From the NCBI RefSeq assembly GCF_022581195.2, contig NC_061463.1:8184001-8248000 (forward strand): 64,000 nt of DNA. The letters run 5' to 3'. Positions 43,223 through 55,486 of the stretch are shown one piece after another (within the stretch, counting starts at the first letter, position 1; every line of letters starts with the position of its first letter). Made by a program: the position numbers and the translations under genes. The notes under the pieces were generated by a model that was given only the letters and a program-made list of their open reading frames with translations, did not search any database and was not told where the DNA came from. The stretch is from Helicoverpa zea. Its lineage: Eukaryota > Arthropoda > Insecta > Lepidoptera > Noctuidae.

Positions 43223-46200
43223 TTATGTTTTCTTCTTAAATATGTTAGGTATATTCATATTAGATTTGGATTGCTGGAACATTTGCGTGACTCTTCTGCC
43301 TACTTCTTGGGCGGCCTGTAAGTTGGTATTGTGTCGCGGCGGAGGCTCGCGTGTCGTGTCCCCGGGTGTCCCAGGTCCGGCTATGTTGTGTATTAGGGCT
43401 TCTATAGCGGCCTTGTATTGGGATAAAGGAGGTGATTGGACGCTTTCTTCTAGTTTTCTGTTGGGGGAATAAAACATTTATACATATATTCTAAACATGA
43501 CATGTGTATAGTAAAATATTTATGTTACATAGGTCTGATGTAATAGGGGTTAGCTGTAGACAGTACAACAATCGCCAATAAATCTAAATTGCTTATGGTG
43601 ACATCAGAATGTAATATTTTATTATCTCACCTGCAAGTGGTGTGAATATTAATATGGGTCTTTATCATAGCTACGCATAGGTAAATTATTGTATTGCAAT
43701 ATTAAAAAAAAAATATCCGACTAAACCTTGGGTTAACCAATTACAGCTAGGTGTAACCGGCCCTAAAACACCATATATTTGTCTGTGACTTACCTTAGTG
43801 CAGGCAACAACGCGGGATGATGCCTACAATGATGTACGGCGAGTTGTAATCCCGGAGTAAGCGCGGCGAGGCATTCCCGGGATAGCGTCCCCCGACACAC
43901 CACACATAGTAGCGACACCGCTGTGTACATAAATAATGTTAAATATGAAAAAAATAGATTTTGGCGCGGTCTCCATTACGTACATTATGGAATGCAATAA
44001 ACAATATGAGTATGAATATGAATCCACCAAGCCGACAACCAGTCTTACCAAGGAGTATTAGGTTGTCCGGGTAACTGGGTTGGGAAGGTCGGATAGGGCT
44101 GTCGTTCCTTGTAAAACACTGGAACTCAACTGCGTCCGGTTAGACTAGAAGCCGACCCCAACATAGTTGTACCAATATGTTTTCTTAGTACCTACTCAAC
44201 GAGAACATTGGCGTTTTGGTGTAGTCTAGCCCTAAATGAAACTGGCAAGGTACCTAAACATGACTGAGTATAGGTAATTGCTACTAACCTTGAAAGTAAT
44301 TTAATACCGATTTTAGGGTTTAAAAATGATTATTATTTTTTATCAGCTCATCTTTCAGACACCTGCATAGCCACGTGGTAATTACACAACTTTGGAAATG
44401 CTTGTGCAAAAGTTGGGTTGGTTAAATTTGAGAGATTTTAGGTATATGTATTACCAAGAATAAAAGTCATGATGACTTGCTTTTCTAGAATTGTAACACT
44501 GTAATCGACTGATTCCCATCTACTAAAAGTTATAGCTACTATTATTTTTAAGAATATTTGAAAGAACATTCATCCAATCCTAATTATAAAGTACAAAACT
44601 TAAACCTTTTTGAACAATCAGAAAAAAGTAACAGCCAATCACATGTTCCAAAAATATTGGTACCCATTGAGTAAGGGCAGAACTATGCACACATATCATG
44701 CAAACTCCTTTCCTATAGAAGATTTTAGCACGTACCTTTTTCCGAAACAGCATGATTATCCACTGTGGGCAGTACTAATATTGCCAACGCCTCAGCTATC
44801 CTGGCAGACTCTTTGCCAGTCAGTGCCTGGTTGCCGAGCATGTCCTCGACGGGCGGCCAGCACTGCGCCTCGCTGTCGAGGCCACGGATCAGACATGTGC
44901 GGGTTACACTACCCCACGAGGATATTGCTTCTTCGCGGACCGAACTGACGGAAAATAATTGAATTTATTGTAAAGAGCGAAAGAAAGTAAGTAAATGTTT
45001 GCAAAATATGGTATTCATTTAAATGGAAACTTGGCATTTCAAATATGGTCCTGAACAAGCATTTGGATTGGCCAATTTTTTGTTCGATATCTCGGTCGAT
45101 TCATTTTCTTTTTTATGCTTAAACACGAAATTGCATGATAACCAGAAACATATCCATGGCTGGTCATTGTTGACAAGTCGAGATTCACCGTGTTCGGAAA
45201 GTCACATGAAATAACAAGTCTTGGTTATTTTTACATACACTTCTTATTGTTTGACAGTCTTACCAAGCGCTTCCCAGTTGCACAGGTTAAGGAGGTCAGA
45301 TAGGCAATCGCTCCATGCCATCTTTACTTTGGAGCCCTTAGAAACTTCTGCCGGGGCTGAGGGATTGTTCGAAAGAGTTACCGCGGCCCTGGTACATAAA
45401 AGGCCTACGACGGAAGAGTCTGACACTCCCTCACCGCTGCTAACCCACAGCGGGAGGGGTCATTTGATGACTTTTAGCGTCGTTAAAAAAAAATAAGGCC
45501 TTAGAAACTCACCCATCTTCATCATGCAGTAGCGCCATGACGGCGGGTAACACCTGTCGCTCGATGCACTTCTCGTTGAGGTCTGTCGCGTTCACCAGCT
45601 CCGTGATGATATTCGCGATGTACATACGGACGGTACTGCCGCTCGTACTCTCACAACTGCTAGCCGCGACTGTGCGGAAACAAAGAAAAATCATTTATTG
45701 ACACAACACAAGAGAAACATAACATTGCCCGGGCAACTGGGTTGAGGAGGTCAGATAGGGCAGTCGCTCCTTGTAAAGCACTGGTACTCAGCAGAATCCG
45801 GTTAGACTGGAAGCCGACCCCAACATGGTTGGGAAAAAGGCTCGGAATATGGATGGACAAGAGAAACATAAAAAGGGGAATAAAAGAAATAGAAAAGGTT
45901 GTGTTTAAAAAATACGGCTCCAGATGAAATGTAGATTGAACAAGACCCCTAAGACTTTTTATCCACGATAATTTTAAAAATTATCGTGGACATTTTACAT
46001 AATGGTGTAGGAAGGAATACATAGATCTTAAGGAAACCAGGACTTTTAAGTCTCTGTATGAGAAGAGGTCGTACCCCGCACGTGGGACAATATACGGCTC
46101 AAGATGAGATATATTTTTAACAGTTTTTGTTGAGACAATAAATTGAATAAATAATAAAGCACTTTATCCAGATAATATGGTAAAACTTTAATTTGAATAA

Positions 46201-49200
46201 TATTAAACTGTTGTCTGATACTCACACTCCCTTAGGTGTTGTAAATAGAAATCGAGTGAGTCTTCCCTGTGCTCCACCACCCATTTCAGCGGCACGGAGA
46301 ATATCTTGACTGGCAGGCCGCGGATGCTGCTGTATAAGATCCACCTGAAACACAAACAATGTTCATAACTTTGTTACTTTATATAATTGACTATGACAAT
46401 ATTCGTTGAAATATGTGACTAAGATTTTTCAAAGTTTGTATTCGGTTTACCAATTTAGGTAAAATTCAATTACAATTTTCTCAGACTTTTGGAAGAATTT
46501 CGAGTTTTTTTCTTTTAATCCGAATAATTACTTCTAACTACGGCTATTAATAATTGGGTGCTAATGTTCGAAATACGAGAGGATTTCAAACCGCCCGATT
46601 CCTGGCTTGTTTTATTTCATCGAAACCGAGTCTATGCCCCGCAGTCGCGTGAACAAATAGACCAAACAGAGCATTTATTTGCTTCTCTTTTAAAATACAG
46701 ATACATATTTTGAGAATTAATACTTACTTTTGCAAAAATTCTCCATGTTGTATCGTATCTTCGAGCGCAGGTAATATAGTCACCAAATATATTCCAACTA
46801 TTATAGTAGTATCGACATTCACAGGGTGTAGTTTTTCCATCTTATGTTCTAACTCAGATATGGCATCATTAAATATAGGTTTCAGTATATGCCTTGTGAA
46901 TTGTATGCCAAAATTGTCCACGTAACTACTGACCACTGATATAAGCAGTTCGTATATCAATGTGTGACTTAGAACCTTTGTATTTGTGGCCACTTCTAGA
47001 ATTTGTTTTAATCTGTAATGGAATGGCCCATAGATAATTAAATTATAACGAAATCTTCTTCATTACTTTTACTAGATTTTTTTGAGTCATGCTAAAATTT
47101 CCGCGTATCTATACTGATATCTATATTATTTCTGAAGAGTTTGTTTGTTTGAGCGCGCTAATCTCAGGATCTACTGGTCCGATTTGAAAATTTATATCAG
47201 TGTTAGATAGCCCATTTATCGAGGAAGGCTATAGGCTACTTTTTATCCCGGTACGGGAAGTAGTTCCCACGGGATGCGGGTGAAACCGCTGGCAGAAGCT
47301 AGTGTAAGATACTTTTAGAACATCCTTTAAATTCATTAAGTTTGATGACCCAGGAAGTATAGGGTCCATAAAAATCGTCAAACATTAAGTACAAATATAA
47401 AACCAGTATTACTCACGTGCTAATAAACCAACTTAACTCCGCCCATCTAACCTCAGGCTTCTCCTTAACAATATTATTCGCCGCTACCAACAAAATCTTC
47501 GAGTCTACACCATCAGTGACGTAACACTGTAGATCCATAAAATATTCCTGTTCCTCCAGCGGAACTTCTTGTAAATTAACAGTTTGAGTATCACAGTTAC
47601 CGAGTGTCACATCCCTAACTATTTGTACATTGACTACGTAAGCCAGTTCGGCTAACACTAACACTCGCATCACGTCTAAGTATAAGAGAACAGTCTTCCA
47701 TTCGTTATCACTGCACGCTTTGGTTAAATTCGACATTATTCGACTGCATAAATCCGTTGAGAATTTACCTGAAAAAAAACATGCAAATTATGAAGAGTAC
47801 ATTGTTATCGCGAAACGTCACTACAGGAAATTAGGTTATACATTACTGCAGAGTCTGTTACTTCGCGTTAAAAAATACTGCATGCTTTTTTCAGTTATAA
47901 GAGGCAGATTTTTTAGGTATAAAATTAATACATGAAAGTACTACATTCACACGAAGCGATAAACAAAACAAAAGAAAGAGGATGAAGTTAACAAAATACC
48001 AATATAGTAAGCTAAACCCCAATCGAGTTTATAAAAATAAATAAATAATAATACGCATAAGCAAATCAACTTACCAGCAATCAAAGCAGTCCTAGCGAGT
48101 ACAGGCACAAAAATATTCACAGTATCCTTCACACACTTCTCAACGGGATCCTTTAAGAAGTTGAACATCAAACTCTCTAGTTGACTGTACTTATGTTCGG
48201 CCACCGGACATATTAAACAAGCTGATTTGAGTCCAAGAGTTCTAATTTCGAGTTCATTGGACTCGCACATAAGTACCACAAGACTCAAAAGTAGTGATGT
48301 GCATAACTCGATAGGTACGTATGGTGCGATGGCCATGCACACTTGGCTGGCTAAAACTCTTCGCTCCGTAGAGCGGGAAGCTAGAAGTTCGGCTATTGTC
48401 GATAAAACTTCGCCACTGCCCCCCCATTTTACTACAAGGCAGGTTGCTGGAAGAAAGTTTATGAATTATATAATACTGAGTATTAAAATGTAATGTCTAT
48501 GTGTCAAAGGGATTTGAATTTTTTTAATGAACGATTAAGAGAGAATATGGGACAAGATGCAAGTATAATTCGGTAAAGTCATAATTATGGAATAATATAA
48601 TCTGGAGGCCACATTTTGAAATTTATTTAGAATTTTAATATACTCTTCTTTTTAATTTACTTCGCTAAGCCGAAACATAGACGCCATAACAATTTCAATG
48701 TTTTTGTTTTAGCTTTACCAACATCGATAGTTTTTTCTACTAGAGATGGAACACAACAAAGTTCCATCCCTATTCTATACTTTAAATGTTCGATGCATTT
48801 TAACAAGAAACATATTGCGTACCTTCACAAATAGCCCTAGTATCGTTAGCATCGGGTTTCTTCACGAGTGTAAGCAGTGCATGTAGCACCCGCGCCCGCC
48901 GGGCGCCGCCGGCCGGCAACAACGCGGCCGCCGCTGCCACTAGCGCCGCCGCTGACCCGCGACGTGCTACTAACGTGTGGGGTAGTAGCTATAAAGATAT
49001 AACAAGATATTAAAAAAAAAAGTTTGGTTTGAAGGAGGATTGTAATGTGTGTATTTCAGGGTTTGTGAGGTTCCTACCATAGAAAGTAATGGACACAAAT
49101 TAATTTCTTTTTTATTTAAATCCATCTACCGAAGTCGTTTCTAGAACCGAAAAATATAAGCTGTTAAGTAACGGTTGAAGAATTTTGAGTCAGCATAAGG

Positions 49201-52200
49201 TTTTTTTTTATCTTAAGATTCAATAGAGGAGCCAGCCAGCCATTTCATTATGAGTCCTCGCCCATCGCCGATATACATGCAAGCACGGGACCATGGCGGA
49301 CATCGCGGAATCTTGAGTTTGGTGACTTACACGAAAATCGTGATTATGTACAAGGGTACACAGCTAATAACTGCATTGCGAATGCATCATTACAAAAGCA
49401 CGAAAGCATCGTTGTAAAGTCGCCATATAAGGTCCTATATTGAACTAGATAAACATAGATCATACAAACCCGTGGCAGAGTATCGGCAACTAGGTTCAGC
49501 AAGCCCGGCAGGGTGATAGGCTTGTCGCTATTCACCAGCTCGGCGAGCAAGTCATTAGCGAGCGGCTCGTTCAGATTCAGTGTTTCACAGCACCAGTTTA
49601 ATATCGATACTTTCAGTCCGTTCGGAATACCACTGTGAAAAGAAACAAGAAAATCTGGTATGAAAGTAAATGTATATTGAAAGGGGATGTGGAGGTATAC
49701 TAACGCTTTTTAATTGGCTTCCAATGAACTGTAATGTTTTAATATATTTTCTTTAATGAACCATAAAGAATGAATGATGTTGCATTGTTTTAAGGGGTGG
49801 TTCTTGAGGCGAAGTAGTTACTGGCAAAAACCTTACTACTTGTTTCAAAATTATTTCTCATCTCATGCAGGCTGCCCGCCCACGTTTACTTTAGGTAAGA
49901 CAAATAATCGGACCGATTTTTTGTAGGACGATCAAACCAACTTTTTTAGGACGTGAGCGTTGCACTATTACTATCACAGTGCGTTCTAATTTTCTCCAAC
50001 TAAAAATCGGTCACCGATTTATCGGACATGGGCGATTAGCCTTAAGCTTGGGTTTCCTAGGAAAGCGGTGCCGACATATAGCGGCCGTAATATTACCAGC
50101 CTAATTTATGCCAGCCTTTATTATGTGGAAAGTTCCACAGCCGTTTTATCACACCGTCATAAACTTTTTTTTAGTTGTATTATACTTACTAACCTGTTTT
50201 ATTTAATATTTCTCAAATTTCACGACACCAATTTTGTTTTAATTGACTTTTTCTATAATCTTTACTTTTTATATTATTTATTGCTTCGTGGTTACGAACA
50301 AAATCTATTAAAATTTCGTCGTCCTCGCTGCTCCAAGAGTTGGAACTCATTTTTTACGTTGTTCCGAAAAAAAAACACAAATACGGATTAAAAAGGCTTC
50401 ACCGCTTTCAATAAAACGTTCACCAAACAATCTGACACCGTCAAGTCGGCCGTCATGCAAATGGCGGCACCGCTTTTTGAAGTTACGGTGTACGTTACCG
50501 CTCTCTATGAAACCGCCCCATTTCGTTTACATAGACAACGTTCTAGTGACGTCATTCACCGCTGTATTACGGCCGCTATATGACGGCACCGCTTTCCTAG
50601 GAAACCAAAGCTTTAGGCAATGATGTACCTAAAATTCGTTTATCTTACCTATCAATCCACATCTCCTTGCTATTAATCTCGATGCTATTATAGTCGTACT
50701 GCACTCGTGTCCACTCGGCGTCGTTGATGCTGAGCGTCTCGTCGAGCGTGGTGACGCTGCCGCGGCGCAGCGGCGACGCGCGCTGACTGTCGCCCACGCC
50801 GCCCGCCTCGAACGAACTTATGTTCGAACCTTTGCGTGTTCTAGAACATACGAGATCGAAAAATTATGTTACATTATGGATAAAGTCAGAAAAGAGTACC
50901 TATATCAGAGGCAGTCTGAAAGAAGCGCCAGTGGCAGAAAAAATAAGAGGTCAACGCTGTGGTATGGGTATGTCTGAAACGCATGCTACAAAAAGATGGA
51001 GGAAGACAGAGAAAAAGCTGGATTGTCTCGAAAGAGGACATGAATAAGAAGGGAGTGGATGTTAGAAAACTACACAATCCACGGGTGACATAGGCCATAT
51101 TTTATCAAGATACGGAAAAAAGTTCCCCTGGGACGCGGGTAAAACCGCGTGGGACATCTTGTGTGAATATAAAATTTCTTCCAGTAAAAATTAATTGAAG
51201 AGAAACCACATTGATTTAAAATCATCATGACATCCAGCACCTTCAAATACATTGCTAAAAAAAGAAAAATATCGAAACAATTGCAAACAATAAAACATTT
51301 AGATATCAATGACACAATTGCACATACATTAGCATACAATGAATGCTGTAATACAATATAAGTCTGGCATTGTAACAAAATGCTTGAGATAAACACATTT
51401 TAACATATGTACTAGGAAATAAATGATCAATACGAATCGCGGAAACTGCAAACGCTCTATTGAAATTATTGTAAGATGTAATCCTTGTGCATAAATGTAA
51501 TGTTAATTCTTCAAAATTCCACATCCCTACCACAGATTACTATAATGGTTACTACGTCCCTTCTAATATTATTGATGCGAAAGTAGCTCTTTCTATCCAG
51601 CTCCCACGCAAGCCGTTTTAAATGAAATTGGTACAAAGAGAGCCTTTAGATGAAAAAAAAAATTACATGGGCCACTTTTTATCCAGGTGCGGGAAGAAGT
51701 TCCCTCAGGACGCTGATGATATCGCAGGGAACAGATAGTAGTAGTAATACATATAAAGACTTACATAGCACTATTTTTTTCACTGTCAATCATCTCAAAC
51801 TGCTCTGGCGTAGCACTGTGAGTAGAATTGCCACTTCCATAGTGATTCTCAGACGCAGTACACGTAATAGGTTTAGCTTCCACACTTTGTTCCACCCTCT
51901 GTACTGACAGCAGCTTGTCTTCAGGTATTTGAAGGTCTAGGCCTTTGCCCTCAGAGGCAGGGCTTGTGAGTGAGTTGAGACTGACTATGGCAGCATCATA
52001 TAATTTTTGGAAGTTCAGCTTTTCAGTTTCTAATGCTATTACTTTTTGTTTTAATAGTTCTATCTCTTCAGCTTGGATGAGGAGCTGTAAAAGTTGAGAA
52101 TGAGGTTTAATTTGATATACTTATAAATGGTAGTGTACATCTGTTGGGTTTCACCAGACCTAAGTATAAGTACTGGTCTAATTTGAAATTTTTCAGATCA

Positions 52201-55022
52201 TATAACATAGGTAGAAATTAGAAAACTAATAATCTAGGTATATGCAAAAATAAATAAACCGAACTTTAGCCATCACTAGATAACATAATCAAGAAGACAG
52301 CACAGCTTATATATTGTTGAGCTCACATAACTTATCTATTGTTGATTGCCAGTAAATAAACTGTTGTCATGATAAACAAAGTCTTACCTCATGGCTCCAA
52401 TCAGTCTCATGATCTATGGACGTCTGACAGCTGACGCACACATTTCCTTCATCAAATTCAGTCTGACATTCAATATCTGCATATGACCAGTCCATTTCCG
52501 TAGATACGTCTACTTTAGCGGGACTGATACTCGAAGTGTTACCGCGGAATAAAGATACTAGGCCCGCTGGTCGCGGCATGTTGAGGCCTACATCATCCCA
52601 GTCTTCAAACTCCTGAAATTAATTATGTACATAATAAAATAAGAGATGGCTTTTCAAAAAAATAATAATATTATATAATTCGATAGATTTTAAGGCGAAA
52701 GTATGAAAAACTTTCATATTTATTAGAAAACTAGCTGACCCGGCGAACTTCGTACCGCATTTTCCTTATTTGCTCACCGTTTAGACCTACCCTGGACTAC
52801 GACAAACATTTTAAAACCAAAATCAGCTCAATCGGCCCAGCCGTTCTCGAGTTTTAATCAGACTAACGAACAACAATTCATTTTTATTTATATAGATTTG
52901 TTTCCAAAATCGCAACCAATTTAAAAATAGGCCCTAAATGGTGCAAGATGTGCAGATCCACAAATAGCAGAGTGAGAGATATCAGAAATATGCTACTACA
53001 TTTCATAAACATTGTTCCAACTTTTACTTGTAACAGTAAAATTACTGTTTGTTACATAATTACATCCAGCACTTATGTTATACAATATGTATTGTACATA
53101 TGTAAATCTAGTCAAAGAAATTGATTATACAATGAATTACTCAGATCTTCTATACTATAGATCTACAGTAAAAGATGTACATTCTACATCATAATTAGCA
53201 CACTGATATAATAGCTTACACAATTAAAAAAAAACAGTAGCTTCATACAGATATCTCATTAAAATGCAAATTAAAATAACATATGAATATAGGTGTGCAA
53301 GCAGTGCATGTCACTCATTATTTACACTATTATTCATGTTCTGCATGTGCGTTCTTTGTGTAATCAGGGCATAATTACTCATGAATAAATATAAGAAAAA
53401 CTAATGGTAATTGAAGATGTAACACAACTAATAAGACCTTACTTACTTATATAGCAAAGATGGTGAACCTTTAGTGGCTTATATGCAAAATTAACTAGCA
53501 AAAATACGATTTTATATTTGCGTGCCTTCATAACAAATGACCAACAATAAAAGATTCAATATTAGAATGCTACTTTACTTTTAAAGGCCCTATTTTATTT
53601 AGATGCAAGAAATAGTTCCAGTGAAACATGGGTAGCACACCCATGTGCTACCCATCTTTCTACTATTTCTAGATAATTTTAGTTTTGATTTGCATTCTAA
53701 ATAATCAAATCAAAATCAAATCAAATCATCTTTATTATCAGGCATCAAAGGCCCATAGATAAATACCTTAAAGACTAACATACATATTATATTGTACAAA
53801 CATTGTTAGTATATATAATAATAATATATATAGTAATAATGACATGTCCAAATTATTAAGCTCCATGCCATCCCTGTTATGCATGAATTGTATTGAAATT
53901 GTATCAATTCTTACTTGATCTGGATTTTCATCAGAAAACGTGATGGAAGTGAGTTTGTAATCCTGTAGGAGGAGGTACTCATTGATCAGAAAGTTTAGGG
54001 CTCTCTTCTCATGAGGCTTCAGGGAACGATGGTCCGATAAATCTTTAGAACTTTTGTCTAGTGTTGATTCACCATCTGAAAGATTAATTATTAAAATTAA
54101 AAACCATGCAAGTAATTAATTGATGGCATTAATTAAAAATATTATATCCTGTTTAGTATGTGCTTACTTCATATTTTCCTTTAATTGTAACTGAACAAGA
54201 CCACATATTTAATTAGAGGTAGTTTCCTTATTATTTTTAAGCATTATTGCTATTTACAACATATTACACACTCCAATAATTTGGGAGAAAAAACCTAAAG
54301 CAGTTAAAGGAAAATAAACAGTAGTGTGGCACCATACCTAATTTTTAATTTAATTGTTTGTACTACAATGTGAGTGAAAACAGTGAGCATTAGTATTAAA
54401 TGTGACAATTACCAGCAAACTGTGTGAGGTTGGCTCTCAAAGAGTTGATAGTCTCTCTAGCCTTGCGCAGTTCAAATTCTAGAACTGCAACATCCCCTCC
54501 ACTGCCCCCTCTGTCACCACCCCCATCCTCCGAGTAGCGGGCAGTATCCAGGGAGTCAAGAGTGGCCTGACTTGGCGTCCGATCTACATGACACAGTTGA
54601 CGTATTTTACATATAAACTTATTACTACAAAAAGATATTATTTAAATCTGTTTCATTTATTAAAGTTACCAAACAACAGATTGGTATAAATAGTCTCAAG
54701 CACTGTTAAGATGTCGTGACTAAATTATTTTATCAATAAGATTACCGATACGCAAATCAAAACAAAACTTACAACAACAAACAAACAACTTACGCATCGA
54801 CGAGAATTCAGATGCTCTAGAAACATGTTGCTCAAAATTGCCAGGATTTGAAAAGAATTCTCTGAGCTGCGGTAATTCTTTACCGCTCTCGACAAGCTCT
54901 GTGTGCAGCTCCAAGGCAGTCAGGAAGTAATGATCTTTCAGCAGTTTCGTTGCTATGTCCTCGTAAGCTAAGTGAGGTGATGCTGCGAAGGAACTTTCTT
55001 CTATGTCCTTATAGGGATTCAT
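43223..55022 (-). CDS. RELCH: RELCH / KIAA1468 orthologue, LisH and HEAT-repeat protein (16 exons, complete)
   Basis: Human RELCH is a Rab11 effector that tethers recycling endosomes to the trans-Golgi and supports OSBP-dependent cholesterol transfer. This orthologue has 1160 residues (human about 1216). Exons: 55022-54794, 54583-54413, 54075-53915, 52612-52388, 52084-51765, 50840-50649, 49632-49470, 48988-48823, 48446-48075, 47768-47417, 47012-46728, 46344-46226, 45669-45513, 44944-44736, 43920-43794, 43457-43223. Phases close throughout. LisH: residues about 18-50, with TALELHTELVESGKELP. Coiled coil: VAVLEFELRKARETI (about 112-132). Next comes EKRALNFLINEYLL with KLTSITFSDENPDQ and WDDVGLN (about 150-195). 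A HEAT-like helical array fills most of the C-terminal two thirds, and the tail ends NIPNIFKKKT. Exons 6 and 8 are very GC-rich; exon 8 encodes an Ala-rich stretch. The start aligns with the human NPF region. Confidence 0.93.
44041..44168 (+). repeat. SINE-like family A copy in RELCH intron 14
   Basis: Contains GTCCGGGTAACTGGGTTGGG, TGTCGTTCCTTGTAAAACAC and GAAGCCGACCCCAACATAG. It runs antisense to RELCH and ends about 120 bases above the exon at 43794-43920 on this strand. Confidence 0.72.
45257..45494 (+). repeat. Tandem of family A fragment and R1-like LINE tail in RELCH intron 13
   Basis: A family A piece (45257-45330, with TTACCAAGCGCTTCCCAGTT and GTCAGATAGGCAATCGCTCC) is followed directly by a full R1-tail copy (45353-45494) that starts GGGGCTGAGGGATTGTTCG and ends AGCGTCGTTAAAAAAAAATA. 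The end lies only about 18 bases from the RELCH exon 45513-45669, so it occupies the region just inside the donor of that intron. Confidence 0.72.
45722..45860 (+). repeat. SINE-like family A copy in RELCH intron 12
   Basis: The best-preserved copy: CATTGCCCGGGCAACTGGG, AGGGCAGTCGCTCCTTGTAA, GGTTAGACTGGAAGCCGACC and GTTGGGAAAAAGGCTCGGA in order. Useful as the reference copy for the family. Confidence 0.75.
47105..47310 (-). repeat. SINE family C copy in RELCH intron 10
   Basis: Reverse-orientation copy from TCTATACTGATATCTATATT through GATCTACTGGTCCGATTTGA to TGGCAGAAGCTAG. It matches the 9005-9208 copy with the strand reversed and is in good condition. Confidence 0.65.
49870..50041. mobile_element. 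Short MITE-like unit in RELCH intron 6
   Basis: The left end GGCTGCCCGCCCACGT and the inverted right end CATGGGCGATTAGCC match at most positions, and inner AATCGG/CCGATT words are also inverted. It abuts the larger inverted-repeat element at 50039-50618. Confidence 0.5.
50039..50618. mobile_element. 580-bp element with about 54-bp inverted ends in RELCH intron 6
   Basis: The left end begins GCCTTAAGCTTGGGTTTCCT and the inverted right end begins GCCTAAAGCTTTGGTTTCCT. Both continue through AGGAAAGCGGTGCCG and CATATAGCGGCCGTAATA with three mismatches in 54. The interior is AT-rich and non-coding. It ends 31 bases from the RELCH exon at 50649, so it sits close to that exon's splice donor. Confidence 0.8.
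50925..51075 (+). repeat. Family D LINE-tail fragment in RELCH intron 5
   Basis: The plus strand decodes in part to RWRKTEKKLDC and, in a shifted frame, DMNKKGVDVRK, the basic tail of an RTE-like polymerase. Related to 5100-5295. Confidence 0.5.
51535..51745 (-). repeat. SINE family C copy in RELCH intron 5
   Basis: Reverse-orientation copy with TTCTAATATTATTGATGCGA and CCAGGTGCGGGAAGAAGTTC. It ends about 20 bases from the RELCH exon 51765-52084, close to its splice donor. Confidence 0.5.
52730..52905 (+). repeat. Short retroposon in RELCH intron 4
   Basis: Runs from ACTAGCTGACCCGGCGAACT through CAGCTCAATCGGCCCAGCCG to TTTTTATTTATATAGATT. This layout (a GACCCGGCGAACTTCGTACC head and a TATATAGAT tail) is common in moth genomes. 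Non-coding. Confidence 0.6.
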
Positions 55023-55317
55023 ATTGCAACAGTAGATTGATTACATGCCACATGTAATGTAATACAATAATTATTGTTTTAATTACACGTCAACTTTTTT
55101 CACGATTCATTAAACGTTTTTTCCAGTTTTTTCATAGGAAAACAATAATCCACAAAAACTACTGACAAACAAGTCAACTTGACAGTTTACTTAAATGACA
55201 AATTGACAAATAACCATAGATACAGTAATGACAGTTTAAGTTTTTAATGATAATTTACTGTGTTAACATTATTGAAACCATTGACATATATTCTAGCGAT
55301 AGACAAGAACATCCATA
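55023..55317 (-). promoter_or_regulatory. RELCH: RELCH upstream region left beside the LINE
   Basis: About 295 bp separate the RELCH ATG from the inferred left edge of the LINE, so the RELCH 5' untranslated region and core promoter must be squeezed in here or lie beyond the insertion. The stretch is AT-rich with repeated TGACA/TGTCA words and no clear TATA box. Assignment is by position only. Confidence 0.35.
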
Positions 55318-55486
55318 GATTCTCGCCACAGAGTGTCTTTGGTTAGCACGTGTGCCTAGAATTTTCAGCCGTTTTAAGTGTTTTGGTGAACTTTTGTGAC
55401 TTAGTTTTGTGTTTGTGTGTTGTCCTTGTGTTTGTCTCCAGTGGTGTACTGTTATTTCGGTAACTTACTAGTTGTTTATAAGCATA

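Noticed and set aside
46138..46205. AT-rich stretch with AATAAA words in RELCH intron 12, considered as an early poly(A) site
   Set aside because: The words are on the strand opposite to RELCH, and downstream RELCH exons continue in frame.
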